Source: AP-15 sp963846635
Lineage (GTDB): Bacteria; Pseudomonadota; Alphaproteobacteria; ATCC43930; CGMCC-115725
Assembly (NCBI GenBank): GCA_963846635.1
Contig: CAWJXM010000003.1
Span: 186,001-250,000 of the forward strand
Direction of reading: 5' to 3'
DNA: 64,000 nucleotides
Below are positions 19,152 through 28,928 of the stretch, piece after piece; positions within the stretch are counted from its first letter, which is position 1; each line of letters opens with the position of its first letter. The position numbers and the translations under genes were made by a program. The notes beneath the pieces are model-generated. The model did not search any database. It was not told the DNA's origin and saw only the letters and a program-made list of their open reading frames with translations.

Positions 19152-19598
19152 CTATTTCTGGGGTGGTGGCGTCACATTATAGGTGAGGTTCTGCATTTTC
19201 CAACCGTCGCCATTCTTGATCTCAATCGCCGTCCAGAAACCACCCACGGGACCTTGCGGCGACGTCTGGTTCCACAACCCCGACGACCACCTAACCGGAC
19301 CCTCGATGTCGCACTTCGTCGCGACAATTACCAAGTCCTGCTTCCACCCCTGTTTGATACTCTCGTCGAGGCGCTTTTTAACCGCGGCCGGGCCGACCTG
19401 GATACCGGTCGGCGTCACCTCGACGGCGTCAGACGTGTAAAGAGCGGCCACGGCGCTCGTATCGCCCTTGTTGAAAGCGTCCTGCCATTGCTTGTCGCCT
19501 CCGCACTTCGAGGCCTCCATTTCAGCAGCGGCGGCCGTAACTGTTCCGGCAATTACGAAGATGCTGAAGGCCGAAAATAGGCATGGGCGCGGCCGCAT
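19152..19598 (-). CDS. exported SnoaL/NTF2-like (DUF4440-type) protein
   Basis: 148 residues. Start ATG 19598 is chosen because GGGGAG precedes it and a signal peptide follows (SAFSIFVIAGTVTAAAAE). The mature part begins KWQDAFNKGDTSAVAALYT-like (QWQDAFNKGDTSAVAALYT), then DAVEVTPTG, the usual start of the NTF2 cone fold, and ends with WKMQNLTYNV. Such proteins often bind small hydrophobic ligands or regulate kinases; the role is unknown here. Likely periplasmic. Confidence 0.75.
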   Translation of the reverse strand: MRPRPCLFSAFSIFVIAGTVTAAAAEMEASKCGGDKQWQDAFNKGDTSAVAALYTSDAVEVTPTGIQVGPAAVKKRLDESIKQGWKQDLVIVATKCDIEGPVRWSSGLWNQTSPQGPVGGFWTAIEIKNGDGWKMQNLTYNVTPPPQK

Positions 19599-19780
19599 CG
19601 AGCTTACTCCCCAATTTGTTTTGGCAGGGCCAGTCGGCCCTGCCCCTTGCAGTCTAGCAGTACCTTCGCGTTTGGAAAAATGTACCGTTTTTGAGGGGCA
19701 GTTCGGGCGATGCAAATATCTTGATATCTGCACAAGTAGAGCTGAATGGGGCGCCGAGGTCCTTTGTTCCATAACACCCG

Positions 19781-20386
19781 CTAAGGGAAGACGAAGGCTT
19801 TTGGATTGAAGTGGTTGGTACGGAGAGGACGGAAGCGTTCGAGAGGCCGGTCAATCTCGTTCCAGAGATAGTCTCCAGTGATGCCGATATGGCCCCATGG
19901 GATAGGTGCCACCTGGGCGAGCAGGCGGTCGTGGATATCGATGCCTTGCTCGCGGACGAAGCGAACGGCCCGGCTCAGATAGACGGTGTTCCACAGGATG
20001 ATGGCGTTGACGACAAGGTTGAGGCCGCAGGCGCGGTAGGCCATGGTTTCGGCGACACGGTCCCGCAACTCGCCGAGCTGGTGCAGGAAGACGGCACGGG
20101 CGAGGGAATGGCGGGTTTCGCCCTTGTTGAGGTTTCCATGTGCGCGGCGCCGCAGGGCGGGGTCCAAGAGCCAGTCGCAGATAAAGATCGAGTGTTCGAG
20201 GCGGCCGATCTCCCTCAGCGCCTTGGCGAGCACATTCTGACGCGGCACGGCGGCGATTTTCTTGAGGATGATCGATGGCGGCACGAGGCCGGCAGCGATC
20301 GAGGCCCAGAGCCGCAGCAGCTCATCCCAGTTCTCCTCGACGATGGACAGGTCGGCCGTTCCGCCGATCAGCGGTGCGAGTGGCGT
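19781..20386 (-). pseudogene. Tn3-family transposase, C-terminal fragment
   Basis: About 200 C-terminal residues of a TnpA: NWDELLRLWASIAAGL, then NLVVNAIILWNTVYLSRAVR and ITGDYLWNE near the end. The N-terminal part is cut off exactly at 20387 by the terminal repeat of the IS5-like element. It is unrelated in detail to the intact-length TnpA at 54716. Confidence 0.85.
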
Positions 20387-20700
20387 ACAACTGGTTGCGG
20401 GTTTTCAGCAGCGTTGGCGATAGCACCTTCAAAGGAGAAATTTGGATGCGGGGATGGGGACGGCAGCGCGGACAAAGGGAGTGACCGTGCCGTCCCGACC
20501 CGGTCTTGGTCATGGTTCGGACGTGCAGGATCACGGCGCCACCGGAAACGAAACTCCACAAACGACCGCAGGATCAGCCCCAGCAGTAGTGCCGGAGATT
20601 GATCATCGTATAGGCGAGGGTCTTGAATGCGTAGTGCAGCTGACTGAGGTGATCAAAGCGAAGCAGCAACCGCCGGTACTTGTCTTCCCAAGCAAACACT

Positions 20701-22388
20701 GTAAGTGGGGCAAAATGGCGGGCAGCAGAATTTATGCAGGTTGGCCGCGGCACCGGATGATATCTGGCAGGAGCAGTACAGCGGGTTGCTCGGAAATGCC
20801 GAGGCGGCGGCCGAGATAATCCCAAAACGCGATGCCCAATTTGGCGCAGGTCTTGGCGAGCCCGAGGAAGGCATCGCGACAGTCTCGCCCGACATCACTG
20901 CGGGTGCCGCCGCTGACCTTACGCTTGGTCACGTGGCTGCGGATGTCGCGCTCGGAACCGTTGGTATGCAGTGGGATATCGGGGTGATCCAGCACGGCCA
21001 GCAATTCGGGCTTGTTGGCATGCAGCCGCACCAGCAGGCGATCAAGCGTGACGAAGCCGGTGCGGCGGCAAAAGATACGATCGAAGCGGGCGCGAAGTTG
21101 TCCGCGACGGCGGGGCGTGGGGTTGAGGCGGTACGCTTTCAGATCGGCGTAGAACCGCCAGATCAACGCGCGGACATGCTTCTGCGCGACACGCTGCTGC
21201 GCGGTGAACGTGTCGAGCTTATAAATCAGCCGCTCCGCGTGAACCCAGCATAACGCGTGCCGACCGACGTTGAACTGGCCAGCGTCATCGCTGACGATCA
21301 CCGTATCACGCAGAAACGCGTGCCCGTGGATGCTGCCCCACAGCGCGCCCTCGGTGGCGATCTGCACCGGGTTGGGCGTCACGTTGAGCGCCGTGAGGCC
21401 CAACCGTTCAAGGTGCGCCTGCCAGGCGGCCGGATCGGCAAACTGTTTGTCGGGATGTTCCGCGAGCCTGGCAATGGTCAGCCCAGCCAGCGCATGTTCG
21501 CGCATGTAGGCCAGGGCGGCATCATTGATCACGTAATCGGTGTGCCCGGCACGCAGCAGACCGAGGAAGTTTAGGCAACTCTTGCTTTCCGTCGTCCCGA
21601 ACCAGGTGAAGTCGTCGTTGCCGATCTGCGTGCAGACGCCGGTCGTGCCCTTGTGACGTGCACCGGTGTCATCCACCGTAATCCAACGGGCGGTCTCCAG
21701 ACCCACGCGCAGCACGTCACGCGCTTCGGCCAGGAATTCATCCTGCCCGGCGATCAGCAAACGCATGACCTGCCGCTTGGAGATGGCGAGGCCCATCGCT
21801 TGCAGCAGCGCCATCAGCCGCGGCACGCTCACTTGCCCCTGGTGGTATTGCATCAGCACAAAGCGGCGCAGCGCCGGCCCGAAGTGCCCCCTGACATCAG
21901 GCGGCAAGGGCGCGATCACCGTCTGACCATCTGGGCTCACCCAGCGCTCGCGCCGATAACGGATCACCCGGGCCCGCAGCTCGAGGTCCTGCACCACGAA
22001 ATCCTCATACCCTTTGAAGCGCGAGCCTTCAGGAACCTCCGCCTTGAGGATCTGCTCCTCGACCTTGACCCGCGGCACGACCTTGCCGCGCCTGCGGCGA
22101 CGGGCCCCTCTTTCGCCGGGCTTCGGCGAGGTGCCGTTCTCCATCCCACTGGGTTTGATCGACGGTCGGCCCTTCAGCCCTTTCAGGCGTGCGATCTCCT
22201 CGCGCAGCTCAGCATTCTGGCGCTTCAGCTCGGCGTTGTTCTCCAGCAGCTTCAGAAGCAACTGCCTCAGCTCGGCCGGCGGCAGACCATCGATGTCGGG
22301 CGGGACGACCACAGGGAGGTTGAATCAAACCGCACCGCGTCGGGGCAAGAAAAAAATCGACCCCCGCCCGGAATTTTGCCCCTCTTAC
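20701..22388 (-). mobile_element. IS66-family element (tnpC-only type)
   Basis: 1,688 bp with inverted ends GTAAGTGGGGCAAAAT / GTAAGAGGGGCAAAAT (complement). The flanking 8-bp direct repeat CAAACACT occurs at 20693-20700 and 22389-22396. No tnpA or tnpB is present, as in the ISBst12-like subgroup. Confidence 0.9.
20732..22312 (-). CDS. tnpC: IS66-family transposase TnpC
   Basis: A 526-residue intact transposase. An N-terminal coiled coil (LLLKLLENNAELKRQNAEL) is followed by a basic segment. The DDE core has ARWITVDDTGARH (first Asp), VIVSDDAGQF (second Asp) and NGSERDIRSHV (Glu). It is one of the few undamaged transposases in the window and may act on related ends. Confidence 0.88.
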   Translation of the reverse strand: MVVPPDIDGLPPAELRQLLLKLLENNAELKRQNAELREEIARLKGLKGRPSIKPSGMENGTSPKPGERGARRRRRGKVVPRVKVEEQILKAEVPEGSRFKGYEDFVVQDLELRARVIRYRRERWVSPDGQTVIAPLPPDVRGHFGPALRRFVLMQYHQGQVSVPRLMALLQAMGLAISKRQVMRLLIAGQDEFLAEARDVLRVGLETARWITVDDTGARHKGTTGVCTQIGNDDFTWFGTTESKSCLNFLGLLRAGHTDYVINDAALAYMREHALAGLTIARLAEHPDKQFADPAAWQAHLERLGLTALNVTPNPVQIATEGALWGSIHGHAFLRDTVIVSDDAGQFNVGRHALCWVHAERLIYKLDTFTAQQRVAQKHVRALIWRFYADLKAYRLNPTPRRRGQLRARFDRIFCRRTGFVTLDRLLVRLHANKPELLAVLDHPDIPLHTNGSERDIRSHVTKRKVSGGTRSDVGRDCRDAFLGLAKTCAKLGIAFWDYLGRRLGISEQPAVLLLPDIIRCRGQPA

Positions 22389-23362
22389 CAAACACTCTTT
22401 CAATCGTATGAAATCGCTCGTCAAAGATAGCCGGCTCAAAGAACGGCTCGCGCCCGCGCTTGGGTCGTTTTCGGCCGCGAGAATTGGGGTTGATGTTGGG
22501 GATCATGCCACGATTGAAAATCGCTTTGCGGTTCAGCCGACAATCATAGACGCCATCGAGGCTGACGATGGTGCCGTGAAGGTCCATGCCGACAATTCGG
22601 GCAATGCGCGTCACTTCCGGTAGCGCCTCTCGCAATAGTAACGTTCATTGCGATTGCCCGGCGCTGCCACAAACGGCGCGATCACGTTGCACTGCCGGTC
22701 GCAGAAGGCGACGGCCTTGTCGCCCTTCATCTTCTTGTGCCCGCTAAAGCCGATGTTATCGCCACCTTTTTTGGCTGCCGTCGTCGTGCCATCGCCGTGA
22801 AGCACCGTGATATCGAGGAGGTTGTCCCGGTGAAGCTGCACCACTGAGCCGGTAAAAATGGCGTCGATACAGCCATCAGCCTCCCACCGCCGCCAAGCGC
22901 TATAGATGCGCGTGTAGTGAATTTCGGGACGACCTTCGCCATCCTTTTGGATCGGCAGCTCCTTCCACTGACAGCCCAAATAGAGCAGTAGCAAAATGTA
23001 GTTGAAGATCTTGTGAAGGCTCAGCTTTGGTGCCGGACCACGGCGGCCGATGGAAAGATGCGGCAAGACAAATTGTTCAAACTGCGCCAGCCCCAATTGC
23101 GTGGGAAGGGCGCGCCCACGTTGGCTTCCAGCCATTCTGACCCTCCAGAAAGCTGGACTTTACCCGGTTGGGTGGTGCTGCCTGAAAACCTAGGCCCGGC
23201 GCGGCTTGCGGACAAATTTACCGGCCTCAAGAAACCCGCAACCAGTTGTTTGCAGTTGCAACGCTGATAGCTTCGTCTGGCTCGATATACCTCTGCGTCG
23301 AAAACGGGGCGGAGGGTTCACCAAAGGGCGCGACAGACGCCCGCACGACTGGGAGGCATTCA

Positions 23363-24694
23363 ATGACGGCAGTTGACGTCACTGCGGGCGCGCTCTCTGA
23401 CAGCGAGCGCCGCCGCCAATTGCGCCGCGCCTTGCTCGCCAGTACCGTCGGCACCACGATCGAGTGGTACGATTTCCTGCTCTACGGCACGGTCACCGCG
23501 CTGGTTTTCGGAAAGTTGTATTTCCGAACTCCAGTCCGATTGTCGGCGTGCTCCAGGCGTTCAGCGTCTTCTTCATCGGCTTTGTCGGCCGGCCGATCGG
23601 GGCGGCGATATTCGGCCATTACGGCGATCGGATCGGACGGAAGGCGACCCTGATCGCGACTTTGCTGGTGACCGGCATCTCGACCTTCGCTGTCGGCCTC
23701 GTCCCGACTTACGCGAGCATCGGCATCTGGGGCGCGATCATCCTGACGATTCTTCGCCTGATCCAGGGTATCGGGGTCGGCGGCGAATGGGGCGGCTCGG
23801 TGCTGCTGGCGATGGAATGGGCGCAGACCACGAAGAACCGTGGACTCATTTCAGCTTGGCCGCAATTCGGCGGACCCGCCGGGCTGTTTCTGGCGAATCT
23901 GGCGGTGCTGCTTTTCAGCTGGCTGTCGGGCGACCAGTTTGTCACCTGGGGCTGGCGCATCCCGTTTTTCCTCAGCATCATTATGGTCGGGATCGGGATG
24001 TGGATCCGGCTCGGCATTCTCGAAACCCCGGTGTTTCAGAGGGTGGTCGCGGAAGAGCGCGTCGAACGCGCTCCGGTGTGGGAAGTGCTGAAGCGCCAGC
24101 CCCAAACAAGTGGCATTGACCGCGCTGCTGCGGGTGCCGGAGCAGGCGCTGGGCTATATCGTCGGCGCTTTCATCTTCACCTATGCGACGACCGTGCTCG
24201 GCACGTCGCGCAACTTTGTCTTGAGCGCCGTCCTCGTCCAATGTGTCTTGGACTTTTTGTGGGTCGTCGTTGCCGGGCATCTGTCGGATCGGGTCGGCCG
24301 CAAAAACATGTACATCATCGGCAGCATCTTTGTCGGGGTCTACGGCTTCATCTATTTTGCCTTGCTCGACACCAAGGTGCCGGCGCTGATCTTCATCGCC
24401 ATAGCGTTGTCGCTCCTCCCGGCCGTCACATGCTACGGCCCCGAGGCTGCGTTGATCGCGGAAAGCTTTACGCCGCGGTTGCGCTACAGCGGCACCTCGC
24501 TCGGCTACCAGCTCGCCTCGATCATCGCCGGTGGGCCGTCGCCGTTTATCGCGACAGCGCTGTTCGCCACCTTTCACTCAAGCTTGCCGATCGCAGTCTA
24601 TATCGCCCTCACCGCTGTCATCGGCATCATCGCGACGGCGACGTTGACGGACTACACCAACAAAGACATCTCGGCCGAATATCACGGGGTCTGA
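23363..24694 (+). pseudogene. MHS-family (MFS) metabolite:proton symporter, two frameshifts
   Basis: A carrier of the ShiA/ProP/PcaT-like MHS group. The start region has GTTIEWYDFLLYGT (helix 1), then FVGRPIGAAIFGHYGDRIGR after helix 2 and VGGEWGGSVLLAMEW in helix 5. The frame is lost near 23523, where one C is missing before PNSSPIVG. It is lost again near 24106, where an extra C lies before KQVALTALL. The last third ends normally at 24694. Start ATG 23363 follows GGGAGG. Confidence 0.88.
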
Positions 24695-24861
24695 TCGGCG
24701 CTCTGCTGCGCAGTCGGGGCGGACGTTCACAACAAACGGGCGCGGGGTAGCCCGAAGCCGCCGGGGGGGTATTCGATGACATCAATCGACATCGAGCGGT
24801 CTGTCCGATACCGAGCACCGGGCGGCGCAGTTGCGTTAAAACCTGCCGGCACAGTGCGGCG

Positions 24862-25323
24862 TCAATCCAAGCTCAGCGTCAGCCGCCGCGGTTTGATAAC
24901 ACCCACCGCTGTTGTCTGCTCGGCGACTGCCGCCGACAGCGCTCTGATGTGTGCGGCACCGGCCTTTACCGCCGCACTTTCAACGGCACGGTAATGGTGT
25001 ACGACGGCGTGACCGAATTTGGTCAGGGACGCGCCGCCGCCTTGCTGGCCTCCCTGCTGGCGGGCGACAACCGGGGTGCGAAAACATCGGTTCAAACTGT
25101 CTACAAGCAACCAAGCTCGCCGGTACGACATCCCCATCTGCCGGCCGGCCTCGGAAATCGAGCCGTGCTTGTCGATCAATTCCATCAGCTTGATCTTGCC
25201 CGGCCCAACAGCGCGACCGCCGTCAAAATCGATGCGCAATGTCAGCCTCGGCATGGGCTTGCGGACGGTTTGGCTTCGGGGGCGACTGGTGAGATCGCCA
25301 CTGCGCTCTTGCTGAGGGTTCAT
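24862..25323 (-). CDS. modE: ModE-type molybdate-responsive regulator, DNA-binding domain only
   Basis: 153 residues with one winged helix-turn-helix of the ModE N-terminal kind: RIDFDGGRAVGPGKIKLMEL, GSISEAGRQMGMSYRRAW, then the GGxxGGGA wing and LTKFGHAVVHHYRA. The two TOBE molybdate-binding domains of E. coli ModE are absent, as in many short ModE-like repressors. Its start overlaps the tupA stop (ATGA), so it is the last gene of the operon and probably feeds back on it. An internal start at MPRLTLRID is also possible. Confidence 0.88.
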   Translation of the reverse strand: MNPQQERSGDLTSRPRSQTVRKPMPRLTLRIDFDGGRAVGPGKIKLMELIDKHGSISEAGRQMGMSYRRAWLLVDSLNRCFRTPVVARQQGGQQGGGASLTKFGHAVVHHYRAVESAAVKAGAAHIRALSAAVAEQTTAVGVIKPRRLTLSLD

Positions 25324-26159
25324 TTTGGAGCCGCCGCTGACGGGTGAAATAGCTGCTCACCGTTGACTTTATACGCGCCAATCGCCGTCTGCCCCTGGGG
25401 CGATACCAGCCATTGGGCAAAGCGCTTGGCCAACGCCTGTTTCGGCACGGGGTGCTTTGCCGGATTGAGCAGGATCACGTCGTAGCGATTGAGAAGGCGC
25501 GGGTCACCTTCGACCAGCACGATGAGATCGCCCTTGTTGGCAAAGCTCAGCCAAGTGCCACGATCACTGATCGTATAGGCGTTCATCGCTTGCCCAGCAT
25601 TCAGTGCCGCACCCATGCCGCCGCCGATGTCGCGGTACCACGACCCACCGCCGGCTTTGGCGGGATCGATCCCCGCTACACGCCAGAGGCGGTGTTCGAG
25701 TGCGTCGGTGCCGCTCTTGTCGCCGCGCGAGACAAAAGGCGTTTGTGCGCTGGCGATCGCCTTCAACGCCGCGACCGCATCGTGGGTGCCGGCGATATGT
25801 GCCGGATCGGCACGCGGCCCGACCACGATGAAATCATTCCATGCGATCTGCCGGCGGTCGATGCCGTTGCCGGCCGTGATGAATTTCTGCTCGGCCTCCA
25901 GGTTATGCACCAGAACCAGATCAGCGTCGTCGCGGGCGGCGGTCTGAAGCGCCTGGCCTGTTCCCTGAGCCAAGACGTGCACGGTTATCCCGGTCTCCTT
26001 GGTGAAGGCGGGGAGGATGTGCACGAGAAGGCCCGAATTTTCGACCGAGGTGGTGGACGCGAGGATGATCGATTGCGGAGCTGGTTGCTCGGCCGCGATC
26101 GTCGCATGGCTCAGCAGCACGACAAACAATAACGGGAAAAATTGCCGGAGTTTCATCAC
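25320..26159 (-). CDS. tupA: tungstate/molybdate ABC transporter substrate-binding protein TupA
   Basis: 279 residues with a signal peptide (FFPLLFVVLLSHATIAA). The mature start IILASTTSVENSGLL is the TupA oxyanion-binding motif; QGTGQALQTAARDDADLVLVH and FVSRGDKSGTD complete the ligand pocket. It delivers tungstate (or molybdate) in the periplasm to TupB. Its start overlaps the tupB stop by four bases and its end overlaps modE. Confidence 0.92.
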   Translation of the reverse strand: MMKLRQFFPLLFVVLLSHATIAAEQPAPQSIILASTTSVENSGLLVHILPAFTKETGITVHVLAQGTGQALQTAARDDADLVLVHNLEAEQKFITAGNGIDRRQIAWNDFIVVGPRADPAHIAGTHDAVAALKAIASAQTPFVSRGDKSGTDALEHRLWRVAGIDPAKAGGGSWYRDIGGGMGAALNAGQAMNAYTISDRGTWLSFANKGDLIVLVEGDPRLLNRYDVILLNPAKHPVPKQALAKRFAQWLVSPQGQTAIGAYKVNGEQLFHPSAAAPK

Positions 26160-26815
26160 CTCTCCCAGAGGACAAAAGCGCTGGCGCTCACGGCGATGCT
26201 AATCCCGATCAGAACGAGGCCAAGCCCGAGCGCCAGCCCCAACTCGCCCTCGCTCGTCTTTAGCACGATCGCTGTCGTCATAATGCGCGTGTAGCCCGCG
26301 ATGTTGCCGCCGACAATGAGGACTGCGCCAACTTCAGAGATCGTGCGGCCGAAGCCGGCCAACACTGCGGTCACGACAGAGCGACGGGCGATTGCTAGTA
26401 GCACGCGGATCGAACGCAGCCGGGAAGCTCCTTCGACCCGCAACGCCCCGCCGTATTCCTGCCAAGGTTCCTCGATCGCCCGATGCGTCAAAGCGGTAAT
26501 GATCGGTGTCGCGAGAAGCGCCTGCGCAATCACCATGGCGCTGGGCGTAAAGAGAAGCGCTAGAGCGCCCAAAGGCCCCGAGCGGGAGAACATCAGGTAA
26601 AGCGCGAGGCCGACAACAACCGGGGGCAAACCGAGGAAGGTATTCGCGAGCAAGATCAACAATCGGCGACCGGGGAACCGGCAGATCGCCAATGCTGCCC
26701 CGCACGGCAACCCAACAACGGCGGCAACAGCCGTTGCGGCAAAACTGACCGTCAGGGAAAGTCCGACAATGTGCGCGAATTCAGCCGTCGCTAGCGCGGC
26801 CCAGATATCAGCCAC
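26156..26815 (-). CDS. tupB: tungstate/molybdate ABC transporter permease TupB
   Basis: A 219-residue inner-membrane permease. The EAA loop region reads EYGGALRVEGASRLRSIRVL; GFGRTISEVGAVLIVGGNI is typical of TupB/ModB. Five to six helices are expected. The TupC ATPase is not in this operon nor in the window, so the transporter would need an ATPase encoded elsewhere. It follows the MOT1-like gene by 10 bp. Confidence 0.92.
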   Translation of the reverse strand: MADIWAALATAEFAHIVGLSLTVSFAATAVAAVVGLPCGAALAICRFPGRRLLILLANTFLGLPPVVVGLALYLMFSRSGPLGALALLFTPSAMVIAQALLATPIITALTHRAIEEPWQEYGGALRVEGASRLRSIRVLLAIARRSVVTAVLAGFGRTISEVGAVLIVGGNIAGYTRIMTTAIVLKTSEGELGLALGLGLVLIGISIAVSASAFVLWER

Positions 26816-26825
26816 CAGAGCAAGT

Positions 26826-28061
26826 TCAGATTTTCAGCCATTTTTGTTTGAACGCGTAGGCGAGCGGCACACCAACCACGAAGGCGGCGGCGGGATTGAG
26901 AGCAACGTCGATCGCCGCCATCAGCAGGACAAGGAATAGGTCGCCATCGCGGTACTCCTGCGGCTTTGACGACAGGGCGAGCTCGAGGCCCGAAAACAGC
27001 AATAAGCCACCAAGCACGGCATTGGGGATCGTCCTCAGCAGCGCATAGCCGCTATCACCAAAGCCGATACCGAGAACGAGGAAGACAAGACCGATCAGCA
27101 CCGGCGCGGTCGCGGTGCGCGCGCCAAACCGCACATGCCCGGCGATGCCGCCGGCACCGTGACACATCAGATAACCGCCGAAGGACGCGGCAAGCAGGTT
27201 TCCGAGGCCGGTTGTCAGGGCAAGGTTGCGCTCAGTGACGGGATGCACTTCGTTGGGAAAAAGCTGCTGTGACACCGCAGCGGTGACGATGATGGCGTTT
27301 GTCAGCGTCAGCGGAATTTGCGGCAGTACAGCATTTTGCGTGCCGTGAATGATTTGCGCCCAGCTCGGGATTATGAGCTGCGGCAGGTGAAGGCCGAAGT
27401 CGAGATGCGGAAAAGCCGGGGCGAGGCCGAATAGCTGGCCGACAACGATGCCGGCGGCCACGGCCGCTAGGGCAACCGGCGCGCGCCGGAAGCGCATCAG
27501 CAGCAGCATGAAGGCCGAGGCGATGACGCCCAGCCAAAGCTGCTTCTCCATCAAGCGCACGCCGTGGCCGGCGAGCGACAGCCCCAACCCAAGTTGAAGC
27601 CCGGCGGCGATGGTCGGGGGCAATATTCGCGCGATGCGGCTGACGACACCCGTCGCGCCGATCAGCAGAAAGAATGCTCCGATCACAATGCCGGCCCCAG
27701 CGATCGCACCCGGCTGCATCGGCTCGATCAGCACGGCGGCCGATGCGGCCTTCATTGGCTGCACCGCCATCGGCACGCCGTAAAAAGCTCCCGACAGTGC
27801 GTAAAACAGCCCGAAGGTCGTCAAAATCCCGGTCGGGGCCATGCCGACAACGGTAATCGCGCCCACAATGTGCGGCAGGAAGGTTCCAAGATCGCCAAGC
27901 GAGCCGAAAACCTCCCCCACACTCCAGCCAAAGCGCGCGCGGGCGAATGCCGGCGGCTCATCGGCCGCCTGATCACCGCGAACCGGGATCGGCGGTATCC
28001 GCAATCGGCCCGGTCGAGGCGGCAGCCTCTCGCGGCTGAGTTGCTCGGTGTCGGCCGGCAT
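26826..28061 (-). CDS. MOT1-type molybdate/sulfate transporter
   Basis: 411 residues with about ten helices. It carries the two MOT1 signatures: PMAVQPMKAASAAVL (helix 3 region) and PQIPLTLTNAIIVTAA, plus CHGAGGIAGHVRFGARTA. These carriers import molybdate, or sulfate in some branches. As first gene of a run with tupB, tupA and modE, molybdate is the likely cargo. A second oxyanion uptake route in the same operon is notable. Confidence 0.88.
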   Translation of the reverse strand: MPADTEQLSRERLPPRPGRLRIPPIPVRGDQAADEPPAFARARFGWSVGEVFGSLGDLGTFLPHIVGAITVVGMAPTGILTTFGLFYALSGAFYGVPMAVQPMKAASAAVLIEPMQPGAIAGAGIVIGAFFLLIGATGVVSRIARILPPTIAAGLQLGLGLSLAGHGVRLMEKQLWLGVIASAFMLLLMRFRRAPVALAAVAAGIVVGQLFGLAPAFPHLDFGLHLPQLIIPSWAQIIHGTQNAVLPQIPLTLTNAIIVTAAVSQQLFPNEVHPVTERNLALTTGLGNLLAASFGGYLMCHGAGGIAGHVRFGARTATAPVLIGLVFLVLGIGFGDSGYALLRTIPNAVLGGLLLFSGLELALSSKPQEYRDGDLFLVLLMAAIDVALNPAAAFVVGVPLAYAFKQKWLKI

Positions 28062-28069
28062 AATCTTTC

Positions 28070-28513
28070 CTTATGCGCCGGGGTATTCGCGGTTCGCGCT
28101 GCGGGGATATAATGGTAGAGCGTCGCGGGAGACACGCCGAGGCGGTGCGCGATTTGGGGCACGCCGATATCCGGATTGGCCAGCATCGCCTTGGCGGCCT
28201 CGATGTCGTCGTCTGTGAGCTTCGACGGACGCCCTCCCCTGCGGCCAAGACACCGGGCGGCCGCCAGACCCGCTTGGGTGCGCTCCCGGATCAGACTGCG
28301 CTTGAATTCCGCGAGCGCCCCAACATGTGAAAAACCAACCGACCTTGCGCGGTCGTCGTGTCGAGGGCTTCAGCTGCGAAATCCGATGCCTCGTACCCGG
28401 AGATCTTCGATGGTTTCGATCAACTGCTTCATCGAACGCGCCAGGCGGTCGAGCTTTGACACGATCAGCGTGTCGCCGCTGCGCGCGAATTCCAGGACCA
28501 GGGCTCACACATG
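28070..28513 (-). pseudogene. serine resolvase/invertase remnant
   Basis: Pieces of a Tn3/Hin-type serine recombinase in shifting frames: SKLDRLARSMKQLIETIEDL, then a stop in place of the expected SLTEAL run, then AEFKRSLIRERTQAGLAAAR and the C-terminal helix-turn-helix IGVPQIAHRLGVSPATLYHY. The catalytic serine end is missing. It lies just upstream of the MOT1 gene start. Confidence 0.82.
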
Positions 28514-28928
28514 AGATCGCTCTGGTAGCTGAGCCTGCTCGGCAACGACGCGCATCGGTTTGGCAACGGCTACTCCTCTCAACACCGATGAGGACTCACA
28601 GCTGCTAGACCCTGCATCATACTCAACCTTTGGTTTCTCATGCGTTAGCTCTGGGGATACCGGTGCTTAATATCTTGTGAGCCAGATGTGCTGATGCTGG
28701 CCGAGCATCAACCTGCGGCTCCCCTGTAATGACATCAACTCGCGGCATTGGACCACAGTATCAGGACGCGCCGTGATGGTGCTTTTGAGCCAGGCTCCGA
28801 CGGCATCGACGCCCGGAGCATACTCCGCCATAGGGGCGAGGGTTCCGCAAGCGGTATAGTGGGGCTGGTGAGGGCGATGTAAACGGCTGGATCGCGAGGG
28901 CGCTCATCACCAAGCAGGAGGGGTAAAC
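28514..28928. other. intergenic with one copy of the shared direct repeat
   Basis: No gene seen. TCTCATGCGTTAGCTCTGGG at 28635 is the short copy of the repeat at 16801 and 30191. The leader of the amidohydrolase with AGGAGGGG lies at the end. Confidence 0.45.

Larger units (their letters stand above)
20574..23135 (-). pseudogene. IS5-like transposase, frameshifted and split by IS66
   Basis: The 5' part (23135 to about 22640) carries LPHLSIGRRGPAPKLSLHKI and VLHGDGTTTAAKKGG (first Asp). The frame shifts near 22630, and REALPEVTRIARIVG then SLDGVYDCRLNRKAIFNRG (second Asp) follow to ERVF at 22397. The IS66 element interrupts there, and AWEDKYRRLLLRFDHL finishes the gene (20700 to 20574). Removing IS66 plus one 8-bp repeat joins ERVF and AWEDKY correctly. 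Confidence 0.85.
20387..23249 (-). mobile_element. IS5-like element with an IS66-type element inside it
   Basis: Ends are perfect 18-bp inverted repeats ACAACTGGTTGCGGGTTT (20387-20404 and the complement at 23232-23249). Subtracting the nested IS66 element and one target repeat leaves about 1.17 kb, a normal IS5-class size. It truncates the Tn3 transposase on its left. Confidence 0.82.

Noticed and set aside
19811..20602. 263-residue forward frame over the Tn3 transposase fragment
   Set aside because: Shadow of the reverse-strand TnpA fragment, which has recognisable motifs.
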